From the NCBI GenBank assembly GCA_027475525.1, contig JAMWFC010000108.1, positions 497,811-561,810 of the forward strand: a stretch of DNA of 64,000 nucleotides, written 5' to 3'. A program made the translations under genes and the position numbers. A model generated the notes under the pieces. The model did not search any database and was not told the origin of the DNA. It was given only the letters and a program-made list of their open reading frames with translations. Source of the stretch: Macrolepiota albuminosa (taxonomy: Eukaryota; Basidiomycota; Agaricomycetes; Agaricales; Agaricaceae). Below, piece by piece: positions 45,840 through 55,987 of the stretch; within the stretch, counting starts at the first letter, position 1; every line of letters begins with the position of its first letter.

Positions 45840-46262
45840 ATGATTATGAATTGATGATGATTTGAAACAGAGGATGAAGACAAGAGCAAACTGAGGCTGT
45901 AAAAGGCAATACAACCATGTCCGCGTATTGCCTACTTACCAGTCCTATAGATTACTGTCCCTGTTTCATCCATAAATACATGTCCTGTTCCCAAGCAAGA
46001 TACCCATGTCGCCTCTGATATTGATATGCCGCCACAGCTCCCGGCCCCCAAATACTCTTGACTTTGGCTCTTGCCTTGTTCACAAGGAGTAAGTCGAGAC
46101 AAACAAGGAATACTGGACGCTGTATTTATGGATGAAACAGGAACAGCAATCTATAGGACTGGTAAGTAGGCAATACGCGGACATGGTTTGTATTGCCTTT
46201 TACAGCCTCAGTTTGCTCTTGTCTTCATCCTCTGTTTCAAATCATCATCAATCCATCATCAT
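45840..46262. repeat. large inverted repeat (fold-back), arms of about 139 bp, spacer 144 bp
   Basis: 45840-45978 is the near-perfect reverse complement of 46123-46262, sharing tttgaaacagaggatgaag and gcaatacgcggacatg. The right arm ends 85 bases before the start codon of the DUF6535-ankyrin gene. A diverged relative of the arm lies at 49850-49930. Confidence 0.85.
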
Positions 46263-46346
46263 CCCTTGATTCGATTTGTGGAAGAACGACTACATTTAAC
46301 CATCTTTCCTACTCACAGCCACGTATAACCATCTTTCCTACTCACA

Positions 46347-48590
46347 ATGACAAACCTCTTGCATGCATCGCGCCCTGCAACCTTTGGCCGTAACTTGGGT
46401 ACTGTCATAATTTTGTTGTGCAATGATATCTATTCATCCTATAGCTTCCAGGTGGTCGTAATTACGATTACACAAAGATGTACGACGCTGACCAACTTGG
46501 AGAAGGAGCAAAAGAAAATGCACGAGCGTGGTATGTATATCTTGACGAAGCAGAGAGTCACGATGCGGACATGATTGAAGGCTATCGGAGCATCCTTGAT
46601 AGTCTCCTTGTTTTTGTGGGTATTGATGGACATACATTCCTAAATGTCGTCTTAATCCAAGGCAGGCTGCACTCTTCTCGGCAGTAGTAACGACGTTTGT
46701 CGCTCAAACGTCTCAAGCGCTCCAACCAGATAACGCACAGATTATGGTATCCCAACTTGTCGAAAACAACCAATTATTGAGAGCCGCCGGAAATAGAACG
46801 AGCATAGAGGCTGTTCCTGCAGCATCTCTAGGTCCCGAAAGCCAGACGCACACTTCCAAAGATGTATGGGTGAATGGACTCTTTTTTACAAGCCTCGCTC
46901 TCTCGTTATCAACTGCCCTCCTGTCTGTTCTAGCCAAACAATGGATCCAAGTTTGTACACTCCTTTTATCTTCGTCTTGCAGCCATCTAATACAGATGAA
47001 TAGGCATATATTGTAATCGTTCCTGGGAGCGCCAGAACCCGTGCCTTAGTCCGCCAATTCCGCTTTGGGGGACAGGAAAAATATAAGCTCGGTGACATTA
47101 TTCAGAGTCTCCCATTGATCCTACATTGCTCAGTTGCTATCTTTCTGGTTGGACTAGCTCTCTACGTTTCACAATTATCCCGTCCAATATCTAACACCGT
47201 TGCTGTGATCACTGTCCTCACGTTTATCTTCTACTTTGGATCCTCCATGATTCCTGCCTTGGACATTGCTTGTCCTTACCGCATTCCCTTCGTGTTCTAT
47301 TTAATGAAACCTCTGGCGTATGCTGTACATACTACAGGATACACGTGCCGTAAACACTGGCGTATGCTTCATGGCTCCTGGAAGTTACGGGACTTGCGGC
47401 AACCAAAATGGTTGCAAAGACAGTCTTTGCAAATGGCAGAGCAAAATAGAGTTTCGGAGCATTCATGGACTTTGGCTGATAATCTCGCTCACAACTCCTT
47501 TGGTTGGTTGTTCAACCACTCATCTAACGACTCGGTCAAGCAAATTGTCATTGAGGGGACTCGTGGCTTGTTTAATGAATGGGTTCCAATTGGAAATTCT
47601 ATATACCAATTCCGGAAATATGATTTCTTTGAGTGTTTCGACCCTTTAGGTGGATCTCGTTACCCAGGTTCAGGAGAGAGTTATCTTCCCTCTGCAATCT
47701 TATATTCTTTATCAAGATTGCCAGGTACGTGTTCAGCATCTTCCACAGAGGACGACATTGGAGAAAGCAACAAATATGGCCGAATGATCAAAACTCTTAT
47801 GGCGTCCTTTCAACATATGACGCTGGTTCCAAGGCCCAATCATCCTTCTTATTCAGAAGGCTAGCGAGAACAGATATTGGCTGCACTGTCCGAAGCTTAT
47901 GGAGCGGCACTCAGAGCCAGGCATCGTGTCCTATCTCGGTGGCTTCTGGATTTGAGTGGTCCCGGCCTATTTCAATCTGACAGCGCATCGAGCGCGGCGT
48001 TCTTGCATGTATGTGCAAAACACGGGGATGAAGAAGACTTTCGTGAATTGGTGCATCGAGGAATAGACCTCAATTGTCGTAAGGAATTGGGTTCGACCGC
48101 TTTGGATTATGCAGCCCTTTCAGGCAATCTGGATATGGCCATCGCCCTTGTTGAACGAGATCCAGCTCTGATCTCTGCGCGGAATGATAACCTCTCAGTT
48201 ACAGTGCTTGAATGTGCCATTTATAGAATCTCGTCGAAATCCCATACAATGGTGACATTCCTTTTGGCTCATGGTGCCCAGTCATTCAGTCACGAAGCCC
48301 TGTACAATGCATTGACAAGTTATGAAACGTCACCGGGCCTGCAGAAGGTGAAGCTTTTGCTTGACTGCGGATGGGATAGAACGGTCAAGGATGCTAAAGG
48401 GATGACATTGCTTGACATTGCACGCAGCAAAGTCAATAATAACACAATTATCGAAGGGATGACATTGCTTGACATTGCACGCAGAAAAGAAAATAATAAC
48501 ACACTCATCGAGTACTTGGAACATTACCAGACTGTCAGGCTCGCTCCATATGGGATGACATCTCATACCATGAATGAAGAGACACTGTAA
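46347..48590 (+). pseudogene. DUF6535-ankyrin membrane protein with one in-frame stop
   Basis: Exons are 46347-46398, 46452-46615, 46666-46950 and 47004-48590, with introns of 50-53 bases and GT/AG ends; 695 codons in total. The N-terminal half is a DUF6535-type region: GENARAW-like start (here KENARAWYVYLDEAESHD), AALFSAVVTTFVAQTSQALQ, VWVNGLFFTSLALSLS, KQWIQAYIVIVPGSART and LPLILHCSVAIFLVGLALYV, with about four membrane segments. The C-terminal part (from about 47990) has ankyrin-like repeats: FLHVCAKHGDEEDFRELVHR, GSTALDYAALSGNLDMAIAL and GMTLLDIAR twice. A TAG at 47862-47864 separates them, while the frame is open on both sides. It could be a nonsense allele, a sequence error or two proteins. 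The role of DUF6535 is unknown; ankyrin repeats bind proteins. Confidence 0.75.
48400..48514 (+). repeat. 57-bp in-frame tandem repeat in the last ankyrin unit
   Basis: Two units start at about 48400 and 48457, each coding GMTLLDIAR then a basic Asn-rich stretch. The second differs at several bases, so it is a natural repeat of 19 residues. Confidence 0.8.
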
Positions 48591-49230
48591 TCTCTGCCTT
48601 CTAACCCTGGAACTTCTGTATATATGCGATTTTTATGTCCAAGTATACGACACAGGTACAATGATACTTAAAAACATTTATTTATGTTATGTACCCGGTG
48701 TGCCAAAGAAAACCAAGAGAGAACCATTCGAAGGAGAAAGAGAGAGATTTTCAGAGATAATAAATATAGAACTTGCCTGCGAAGCTTGCAACCTCAACAA
48801 TGCGATGAGAAACATGGATTGAGTGCAAAATTTGGGGATACTCTCGGCATGTTTGTGTTGCGCTTGTATTGCAGAGATTCACAGACTGAATACACAGAAG
48901 AGATATCTGTAGCTCAGACGTAACACTGGATGTTCACGTTTAAAAGTAAATATATTAGAATGATTATACTACGTACCTGGATGTTCACGTTTAAGAGTAA
49001 AGAAACGTAAGAACATCCAGGATGGAATAATTGGGGTAAGTCACATGATTACCATTGTGGGGATGCTGCCGCATATACTCTCAACAGTTTGAGGATTCGA
49101 TTGAAGCTTAGATGGCCGAATAATCAATCATGGTTTTGGTGGAAAGCCACAACACGTACTTGATGCACGGATTTGTTTTCATTCCGAGATCATGGAGGCA
49201 AGTTATCCTTCAAGGGGCACATTGCGATTG
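48591..49230. other. intergenic
   Basis: 3' flank of the ankyrin gene. A 25-base direct repeat tggatgttcacgtttaa(a/g)agt lies at 48928 and 48979, and its start occurs inverted at about 49012. No gene is supported. Confidence 0.5.
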
Positions 49231-49231
49231 A

Positions 49232-49765
49232 ATGCAAATGGTTCGTTTGATCCTTGACCTGTCACGCAAGAAAGACCTCTACCACGCCCTCATTCCTGCG
49301 TCGGAGTCATTACCCAAGATAGAAGGGTTATCGTCGTGCACCCAATGTCCATACAAGAGGTGTACGGAGGACATTTGGCCCGAGCTGATCAGGATGCTCA
49401 TGCAAATGGGCGTGCGTAAAACCACGAGCGTGTATTTGGAAGAGGAGGTGAAGGTCGTGATGAGGGAGGTGAAGAGCGTTGAAAGACCGCAGGCGGAGGC
49501 GGAAATCGTGGGTGTTAGGACGGAGCGTGGGAGGTATAGGGCAATGGCGCAGGGCCAGGTGTGCGGTGCGGGTATGGCCAAAGGAGGGGGTGTGGTCTTG
49601 CTGAGGGTGCGTACATTGCGTGGCTTGAGAGTGAGGATCAGAGAGTACAAAGCTTCAAAGGCTCAAGGAACGAGTCGAGCATCAGTGGACACAGAAGCCC
49701 TCCGGCTGGTGGGAAGTGAGCAGGGCAACCAGGGCCAAGTTCAGGGGTTATTTGGGGGCACTTGA
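49232..49765 (+). CDS. hypothetical protein, weak
   Basis: A 177-codon open frame, Arg/Val/Gly-rich, with SSCTQCPYKRCTEDIWPEL near its start. The opposite strand is also open over 123 codons, so chance in GC-rich DNA is possible. No family was recognised. Confidence 0.2.
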   Translation: MQMVRLILDLSRKKDLYHALIPASESLPKIEGLSSCTQCPYKRCTEDIWPELIRMLMQMGVRKTTSVYLEEEVKVVMREVKSVERPQAEAEIVGVRTERGRYRAMAQGQVCGAGMAKGGGVVLLRVRTLRGLRVRIREYKASKAQGTSRASVDTEALRLVGSEQGNQGQVQGLFGGT

Positions 49766-50369
49766 GCAGGCAGGGAACTGTGGCAGCATATCAGAGGTGA
49801 CGTGGGTGTCTTGGTTGAGAACGGGACAACGGGGCTGAAGGGATGTGTTTGTGGATGAGATAGGAACGGTAAACCATGAGATATAGGCAAGTAGACAACT
49901 GAGCGTATGCGGTCATGTTTGTATGGCATCGCTCTACAAAAATAAGGTCTGCTCACATGTAACAGAATAGAAAAGTTATTCGCGTTGTAACAATTAGACC
50001 ACCGGATTTGACAGAGTAAGGTCACAACTCAGAGTCTGCGCATTAGAACTGGTGTAAGTCCTATAGATTGCAAAGAACTACCAATACACACCTTTTTATA
50101 CTATAGAGAGATACAGACCGGGCGTGGTAAATAGTAGAAGCGACAATCCGGCAGTTAATCTATAGCTGGACATTCAGTACGATATAACTGAGTTTGAAAA
50201 ATATAACTATGAACAAACAAAAAGTAACTTGACCAAACAAGTCAAGATGGCGCGAACACGTCCTATCCGATGGCGTCGTGACTAAACACGTCCTCTCCCT
50301 GTATGCATCTTCTTGCTCTTTAAGACATATCCTTACTCTTTTCACGTACTTTACCAAACTCAGCACACA
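49766..50369. other. intergenic region with a relative of the fold-back arm
   Basis: 49850-49930 resembles the arm at 46123-46200 (aggaacggtaaa, gcggtcatgtttgta). The remainder is the 5' flank of the AT-hook gene. Confidence 0.4.
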
Positions 50370-53300
50370 ATGTCAACCGCTGCAAGCAATGGTGTAGAGT
50401 CTTCTCTGCCACCCAAAAGAGGAAGAGGTCGTCCTCGAGGATCAAAAAATCGTCCAAATGCAGGTCCCGTTGGTCGACCCAGAAAGGATGGACAGCTACC
50501 AGGGACTGGCAAGTTACGCCCAAAAGCAACACAAGGTAAGGTGCAACTTATTATGACTTGCTGTCATCTGACTTCGATGATTTTTAGGGCTAATTACATC
50601 CACTTCAATTCTCAACACTGTGTCAAACACACCCGCTCCATCAAGCACACCCACTCCATCAAGCACACCCACTCCATCAAGCACACCCGCTCCATCAAGC
50701 ACACCCGCTCCATCAAGCACACCTTCTCTATCATATAAAGCAGTAAGAACTGTGTTTTATCTAAGGCACTCAATGAAAATTTATATCTCATCATCTTAGG
50801 CTGAAATAATTGGAACTGAAAATAATATAGCATGTGAAAGCACTGCCGAAAAATTCTTGCAGAATGTTTGTATCAACTTGGACATTGGGATAGCCTCTCT
50901 TGATGCAACTGGACTGTTATCAACACTACCTGATGTCGATACTAGTCAAAATAGTAAGCCTGTGTTGCAATAGAATTTGAGTTCAGGACTTTAGGTTGAT
51001 GTCTCAATAGATTCAGAACACAGTATAGAAAATGTGTCGCATACAGTTTGAAGCTTGAACTTCAATAGTGATTGGTTTCCACCGCATGGGTATGGACTTG
51101 GATTGAATCAGGGCATAGTATTATCATCGACTCAAACATCAGGTATATACTTTATGGCTTATTAAAATATTGTAAAATCTCATTGAAAAGTGCTAGAATT
51201 TGAAGAAGAAGAAGACAATGTGGATTATTTGTTGGATAATGAGAACGAAGAGGAGGAGAGTGGAGAATTTGAGCCGATTTTGGATGATGATGAACATGAG
51301 GATAACAATATAGCTGAGTTAAAGAGTCCAAAGCAGAAAAGAACCTCTCTGCCTACATGGTTAAAGGAGCATTATGCTGATACATGAGAGCGACTCATAT
51401 CTAAAATAGCAAAAAACACTTTGCATCGGCCAACTTGCTATGATTGTGGCATATTTATTGACGGTCCACTGTCATCATGGTTCATTACTACGAACAAATT
51501 TCAACCTTTGCCCAGGGACTATTTCTGTCCGAAATACTTTATTTGGCTACCTCATCTTCTATGCCAAGGATTGAGGATTCCATGCCCCGACTGTCTCACA
51601 GCTTCACGCTGTACTGCAAAGAGAGGGACTCAATATCTCTGTGCAAAAAGATGGCCAAAAAGTCCACACCGCATAGTTGACTTTGAAGAATGCATTTATA
51701 TTATTGGCTACCGCTATGTTTGCCTTCATGCAGAGTGTCAAAAGACATATCTGAGTTGGAGCCCCAAAGTTTTGTCAGCCCTACCACGATCGCTTTTTGT
51801 GCACTTCACACATCATCTTACCCATAGGAATGGTCTCACTGATCGTGTTGTTTCTCTCATGCGGTCATGTTTCCAGCATGGTATTGGACCAGGTCCTTTT
51901 GCTAAAATGATACGCACACAGCATGTTCGCTACCATGAGCAGCTTCACATTCAATATCTCGAAACAGTCTTCATTCTCTCACAATCTGCTGTCAGGCATT
52001 TTCTGACAAAGTTTCTACCATTTGGTCTATTCGATGATATCAATGGTTATGGTGGTTTTGTACCCTCTCCAGGATATTTTCGTTTTTACATTCGTTTCAT
52101 TGCTTCACATGCAGCTGAGATGGATCAACATATGGCAATGCATTCTGCTGAAATATTACAAATTGACCATAGTTTCAAGGTATTTGTTTTTAGTTATTTT
52201 TTTGTCTGCAAAAGTCTCACTATTATGTTGCTCTAGGTTATTTGGCACTTAGGAAAAGTATCAGGTGAAACTGTCTTTGCTAGTGGTCTCCATACTAGTA
52301 TCAATGAAATGAACGAGATTCGGAGTATGATTCTTACTCCGTCAAAAGCTCATGCACAATTCATGCCTGCACTTCAAGCTATTTCAAAATCTCTTAAAAC
52401 ATATGGACACAAGCCAATTGGTGCTATTATGACAGATATGCCACGGATCAACAAGCCCAAACTGGAAAAAACTTTACCATCACTTCTCACAAATGTGGTT
52501 CCTGTCTCAGACATTGCAACATTACCAAAAATCTCTATACCAATCAAGTGGAATATAACATAGCTCAGCTTTCATTTTCAAGTCAACATCCGTCTTGATA
52601 CCATTATGGACAGCCTAGCTCAAGATGAGCATTTCTTTGCTGCTATTGATATGGAATGGTCTGTCGACATTGAAAATGGAATTCAAGGCTCTGTCTCTCT
52701 AATATCAGTGGCATTTGAACATGAGATATTTCTTATTCTGGTGTGTATTTATTGTGATCATAACTTAAGTAAGATTATTGAAACAAGTATTAGCTCACCC
52801 AGTACTGGCACAATGGAGGACTTCCAAATTCATTGTTAACATTTCTTTGTTCATCAAAAATACACAAAGTGGGCATAAGGATTAATGCTGATTTGAAGCG
52901 GCTTTTTAAGGACTGTGGATTCACTGAAAAGGATCAGCCATTCGTTGGTGCTATTGAACTTGGATGTTTATCCAAGGAGAAGAATATTACGGCTAATGCT
53001 GGAATTGGACTTGCAGATCTTACATCACAAATTCTTCAACAATTTTTGCCTAAAGATCCCTCTATCCACATTAGTACTGCATGGGACAACTACGAATTGA
53101 CAGACTCTCAAAAAAATTATGCTGCACTCGATGTTTATGCCACATGGCAAATCTTTCAAGCATTGAACTCGGTAACAACTGGAAATATAGTTTCACGAGC
53201 CATACCTCCAGGAACTCTTGTATCTCTTTTATCTGCAGATCGCTCTACAACAGTTGCTCATGGGTTTGTGTCATCTGATCAGCCCAATAAACTCCACAAT

Positions 53301-54844
53301 GTAAATGTTACAAAAACACGCATTGTTATAACTATTACTTCAGTTCTGGTTCCTAGTCATATTGTTTCTGGCGATCTCATATCTTCAAAACAGAACACTC
53401 CATTTGCTTCTTTTCCTGAACCCCCATTTCATCTTGTTTGTAAACTAAAGCACCTCATGACATTTCAATCATCTCATACTGATAATTCTTCAAAAACATC
53501 GACCAGCATTAAATCATTGCATTTCCAACCCAACACAATCATTTATTCTTCCGAGTCTGGAAGTCTTACTGCTGAAGAAGATACAATCAGTTCCCTTGAC
53601 TCCGATTGCATAATACGATGGTATAGTGAAACCGATGTTGTTTTTGATAATGATCAGGACCCTACTCAGTCTTCAATCGATGAAGCCAGTACATCCTATG
53701 CCATTTTACTTGGTGCAATTGCAGAGTCACTCAAAACACGATCATCAAACTCTGGACTTAAACAATCAGGCATCTTTGGAGACATATGGCACCTTATGAA
53801 TCAATTTGCAATATCAATGCACCATGGTCTTCGTCGGCCTTTTGCACAAGCTCTATGTGATGCTTTCTTTCTTTTTGACCAGGAAGACAAGGCTACGATT
53901 GAGGCATTTTTAGCGACAAAAGGGGTTACATGGGAAACAATGCTTTGGTATCATTCTAGATGGTTATTCCAACATGTTATGCCAGGTTTTTCAAACATTT
54001 GGTCCTTTGAAGGATGCAAAAACTGGTATACCTCTTTTTAATCAAAAATGTTGGGACATAGCCAAAAATGCTCTTGAAAATATTTGGCGTGGAGATTATT
54101 CTGACCCTCCTGATGTTACTCTTTACTATCCTCATAAACGGGACAACTTTGGACTGCTTCGCTTCCGTTGCTGCCATGGAACAAATGGTATTGAAGGTGG
54201 AATACATCAAAACATTATTCGATGGTTTGGGTCATTTAATGCTGTGCCAGACTTCACACTTGAATTGCTTCATGATTATTGTTTGTATCATAATTTAAAA
54301 GTAGGCTTTCAACAATCATTCTATTGATTATCTCTAACATAAAGTAGGTTGGAACATTCAACCAGACAGGAATGACATACAAGGGTTCTTATGACATCTG
54401 GACCCAAAATCGAATCTCTCAACTCCTCGATTTAACCTCAACGTGCTTTACCTATAATCCACCTAATTTTGGACCTGGGGGATGGGTTAATGGGAATAAC
54501 TTTGTTTGATCTACAGAAGTATTCGGAATACTTCCGCTTCCTCTTGATTTTTGCATCAAATTAGGAATGCTTGTCTATCATCCAGAATTTGCAAGGGATG
54601 CAAAAATCCACCATAACTACCTTGCACAGCGCCAAGACACTCGGATGGCTATTCTTCCAATTCATACTCAAGATGAGCGTGGACTATTCAGGCTACTCAT
54701 GGCTCAATCAAACGGGCCCTTCTTAGGTTGTAGCGAGCCCAACTGGGTCCATGCTGCTGTGGAGTGGAATGGTCACGCCAATGAAATGACTATTTTTTAC
54801 AAGGTCTGTCATGCTGAATACTGCAAGTTAGACATATCTGACGT
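50370..54844 (+). pseudogene. AT-hook / Cys-rich RNase H-like / DEDDy 3'-5' exonuclease protein, decayed
   Basis: Start ATG 50370. Exon 1 carries two AT-hooks (RGRGRPRGSK, VGRPRKDG). Exon 2 is a TPAPSS-repeat linker, and exons up to about 51390 are acidic. 51388-52236 has paired Cys (CYDCG, IPCPDC, CLHAEC) and a conserved-looking HLTHRNGLTDRVVSLMR stretch. QIDHSFKV (Asp at 52164), intron 52181-52237, then GAIMTDM (Asp near 52437) could be RNase H-fold acidic residues. Next is a 3'-5' exonuclease: AIDMEW (DxE, 52648), a 54-base intron after EIFLIL, VGIRINADLKRLF and YAALDVYATWQIF (Y-x3-D), so all DEDDy residues are kept. The C-terminal part has FGPLKDAKTGIPLFN and CCHGTNGIEGGIHQNI. Damage: TGA near 51050, 51385 and 54508, TAG at 52561, and a frameshift near 53975. 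The 3' end is cut by the G1 LTR. I recall related agaricomycete proteins labelled DUF6729 or exonuclease; a transposase role is an inference. Confidence 0.7.
50620..50728 (+). repeat. 18-bp minisatellite coding a Thr-Pro-Ser linker
   Basis: About six units of ccatcaagcacacccrct. In the gene frame it codes TPAPSS or TPTPSS. It is in frame, so length change is tolerated. Confidence 0.85.
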
Positions 54845-55958
54845 TGATAGGACCCCATACAGGTTAGGCGCATCAACGGCAGGCTCGGCACCAGCTCCGG
54901 AAATCTTGCCGCACTCGTTCTGAACTTAGCGCACGCGTTCTACCTATTTTAAGCCATTCCCAACGGCCAGACACGGCAAGAAGCAGATCCGATCAATGAT
55001 AGCGCTGATAGGACCCTATACAGGTTAGGCGCATCAACGGCAGGCTCGGCACCGGCTCCGGAAACCTTGCCGCACTCGTTCCGAACTTAGCGCACGCGTT
55101 CTACCTATTTTAAGCCATTTCTGACGGCCGCGCACGGCAAGAAGCAGATCCAATCAATGATAGCGCCGATCGGCAGACAAAATGACAACTGACAGATGGC
55201 ATCAGTCACTGACGACAGCGCTTAGCGAGAAGCCTGATGATCTATCAAAAACTGACGGACAGCTTGGCGTTTGACCTTGGCGTCTGACACCGCTTAGCGT
55301 CTCGATTTGGCGCCCGACATCGCTTAGGTGTTCTGACAGACAGAAGGGTGATGGAGTGATGGTTTAGCTTCGCGATCTGTCGCCTGGCGTCGCTAAGGCT
55401 CTTGAATGGGCGGTAGGGATCTGAAACCGTTGGAGCTACCCCTTTGAAATTTTCCAGTTTACCGCACTCTGGCGTCATTAGCCACTGGCGACGGTGAACT
55501 CCTTGTAGTATATATATTACTTACCGACTTGTACATACAGAACAGCAGACGAATAGACCACAGTTTCCCCCACTTACTTCAGTCTCCTTTACGCTCAAGA
55601 GCTCATTTACGCTACGGTCGGCAACGTTGAACTCATCGGCAGTTACAGACGTTCGCCAACACTCGACATACTCGCGCCTTGCAACTACGGCAGGCATTAT
55701 CGACGCTTAGAACTTCGCTAAGCTTATCGTGCTCTTGCCGCTTCCCGTTGCCGTGTTCACTTACCGCATTTTCTTAAGCGCTTTACCTTAGCGCTTGACA
55801 CTTGCCGACTCCGTTACCGACTTTTACCCTTTTTCACAGACGCGTTCTCTGGGACCTGCCCGGGACTCCTCAACACACTTATAGCGCGCCCAACGCACAC
55901 TCTTGGTACGGTAACACAATACTTACATTTGTTACTGACCAAACTTTGGGCGTCATCA
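54845..55958 (+). repeat. 5' LTR of G1 copy C
   Basis: It starts TGATAGGACCC and ends ...GTCATCA, about 1114 bp. The start agrees with the LTR end in copy A (389) and the end with copy B (44499). The outer part is a 171-bp tandem repeat (54846-55016 and 55017-55187) with about ten differences, single in copy A. The boundaries are inferred because the 3' LTR is not in the window. Confidence 0.7.
55508..55518 (+). promoter_or_regulatory. TATA-like box in the G1 LTR
   Basis: tatatatatta lies about 450 bases before the LTR end; the equivalent site in copy B (about 44980-44992, reversed) is also AT-rich. A likely start site for the element RNA lies just downstream. Confidence 0.4.
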
Positions 55959-55961
55959 AAT

Positions 55962-55980
55962 TGGAGCCCACCGCGAGGGA
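55962..55980 (+). other. candidate primer binding site of G1 copy C
   Basis: TGGAGCCCACCGCGAGGGA begins with TGG three bases after the LTR end and is kept in copy B (44477-44495 reversed). It is not the initiator-Met type (TGGTATCAGAGC). The tRNA it would match was not identified. Confidence 0.4.
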
Positions 55981-55987
55981 TCTCTAG

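Noticed and set aside
47877..48590. Separate ankyrin gene starting at Met 47877
   Set aside because: It is in the same phase as the upstream exon, with only a TAG between; one gene with a nonsense codon is simpler.
49279..49650. Minus-strand ORF of 123 codons
   Set aside because: A shadow of GC-rich sequence opposite another weak frame; no motif or splice signals.
50620..50728. CRISPR-like or regulatory array
   Set aside because: Direct 18-bp units coding a linker in frame with the gene.
54846..55187. A fifth exact assembly duplication
   Set aside because: The unit is 171 bp and the two copies differ at about ten positions, so it is a natural repeat.
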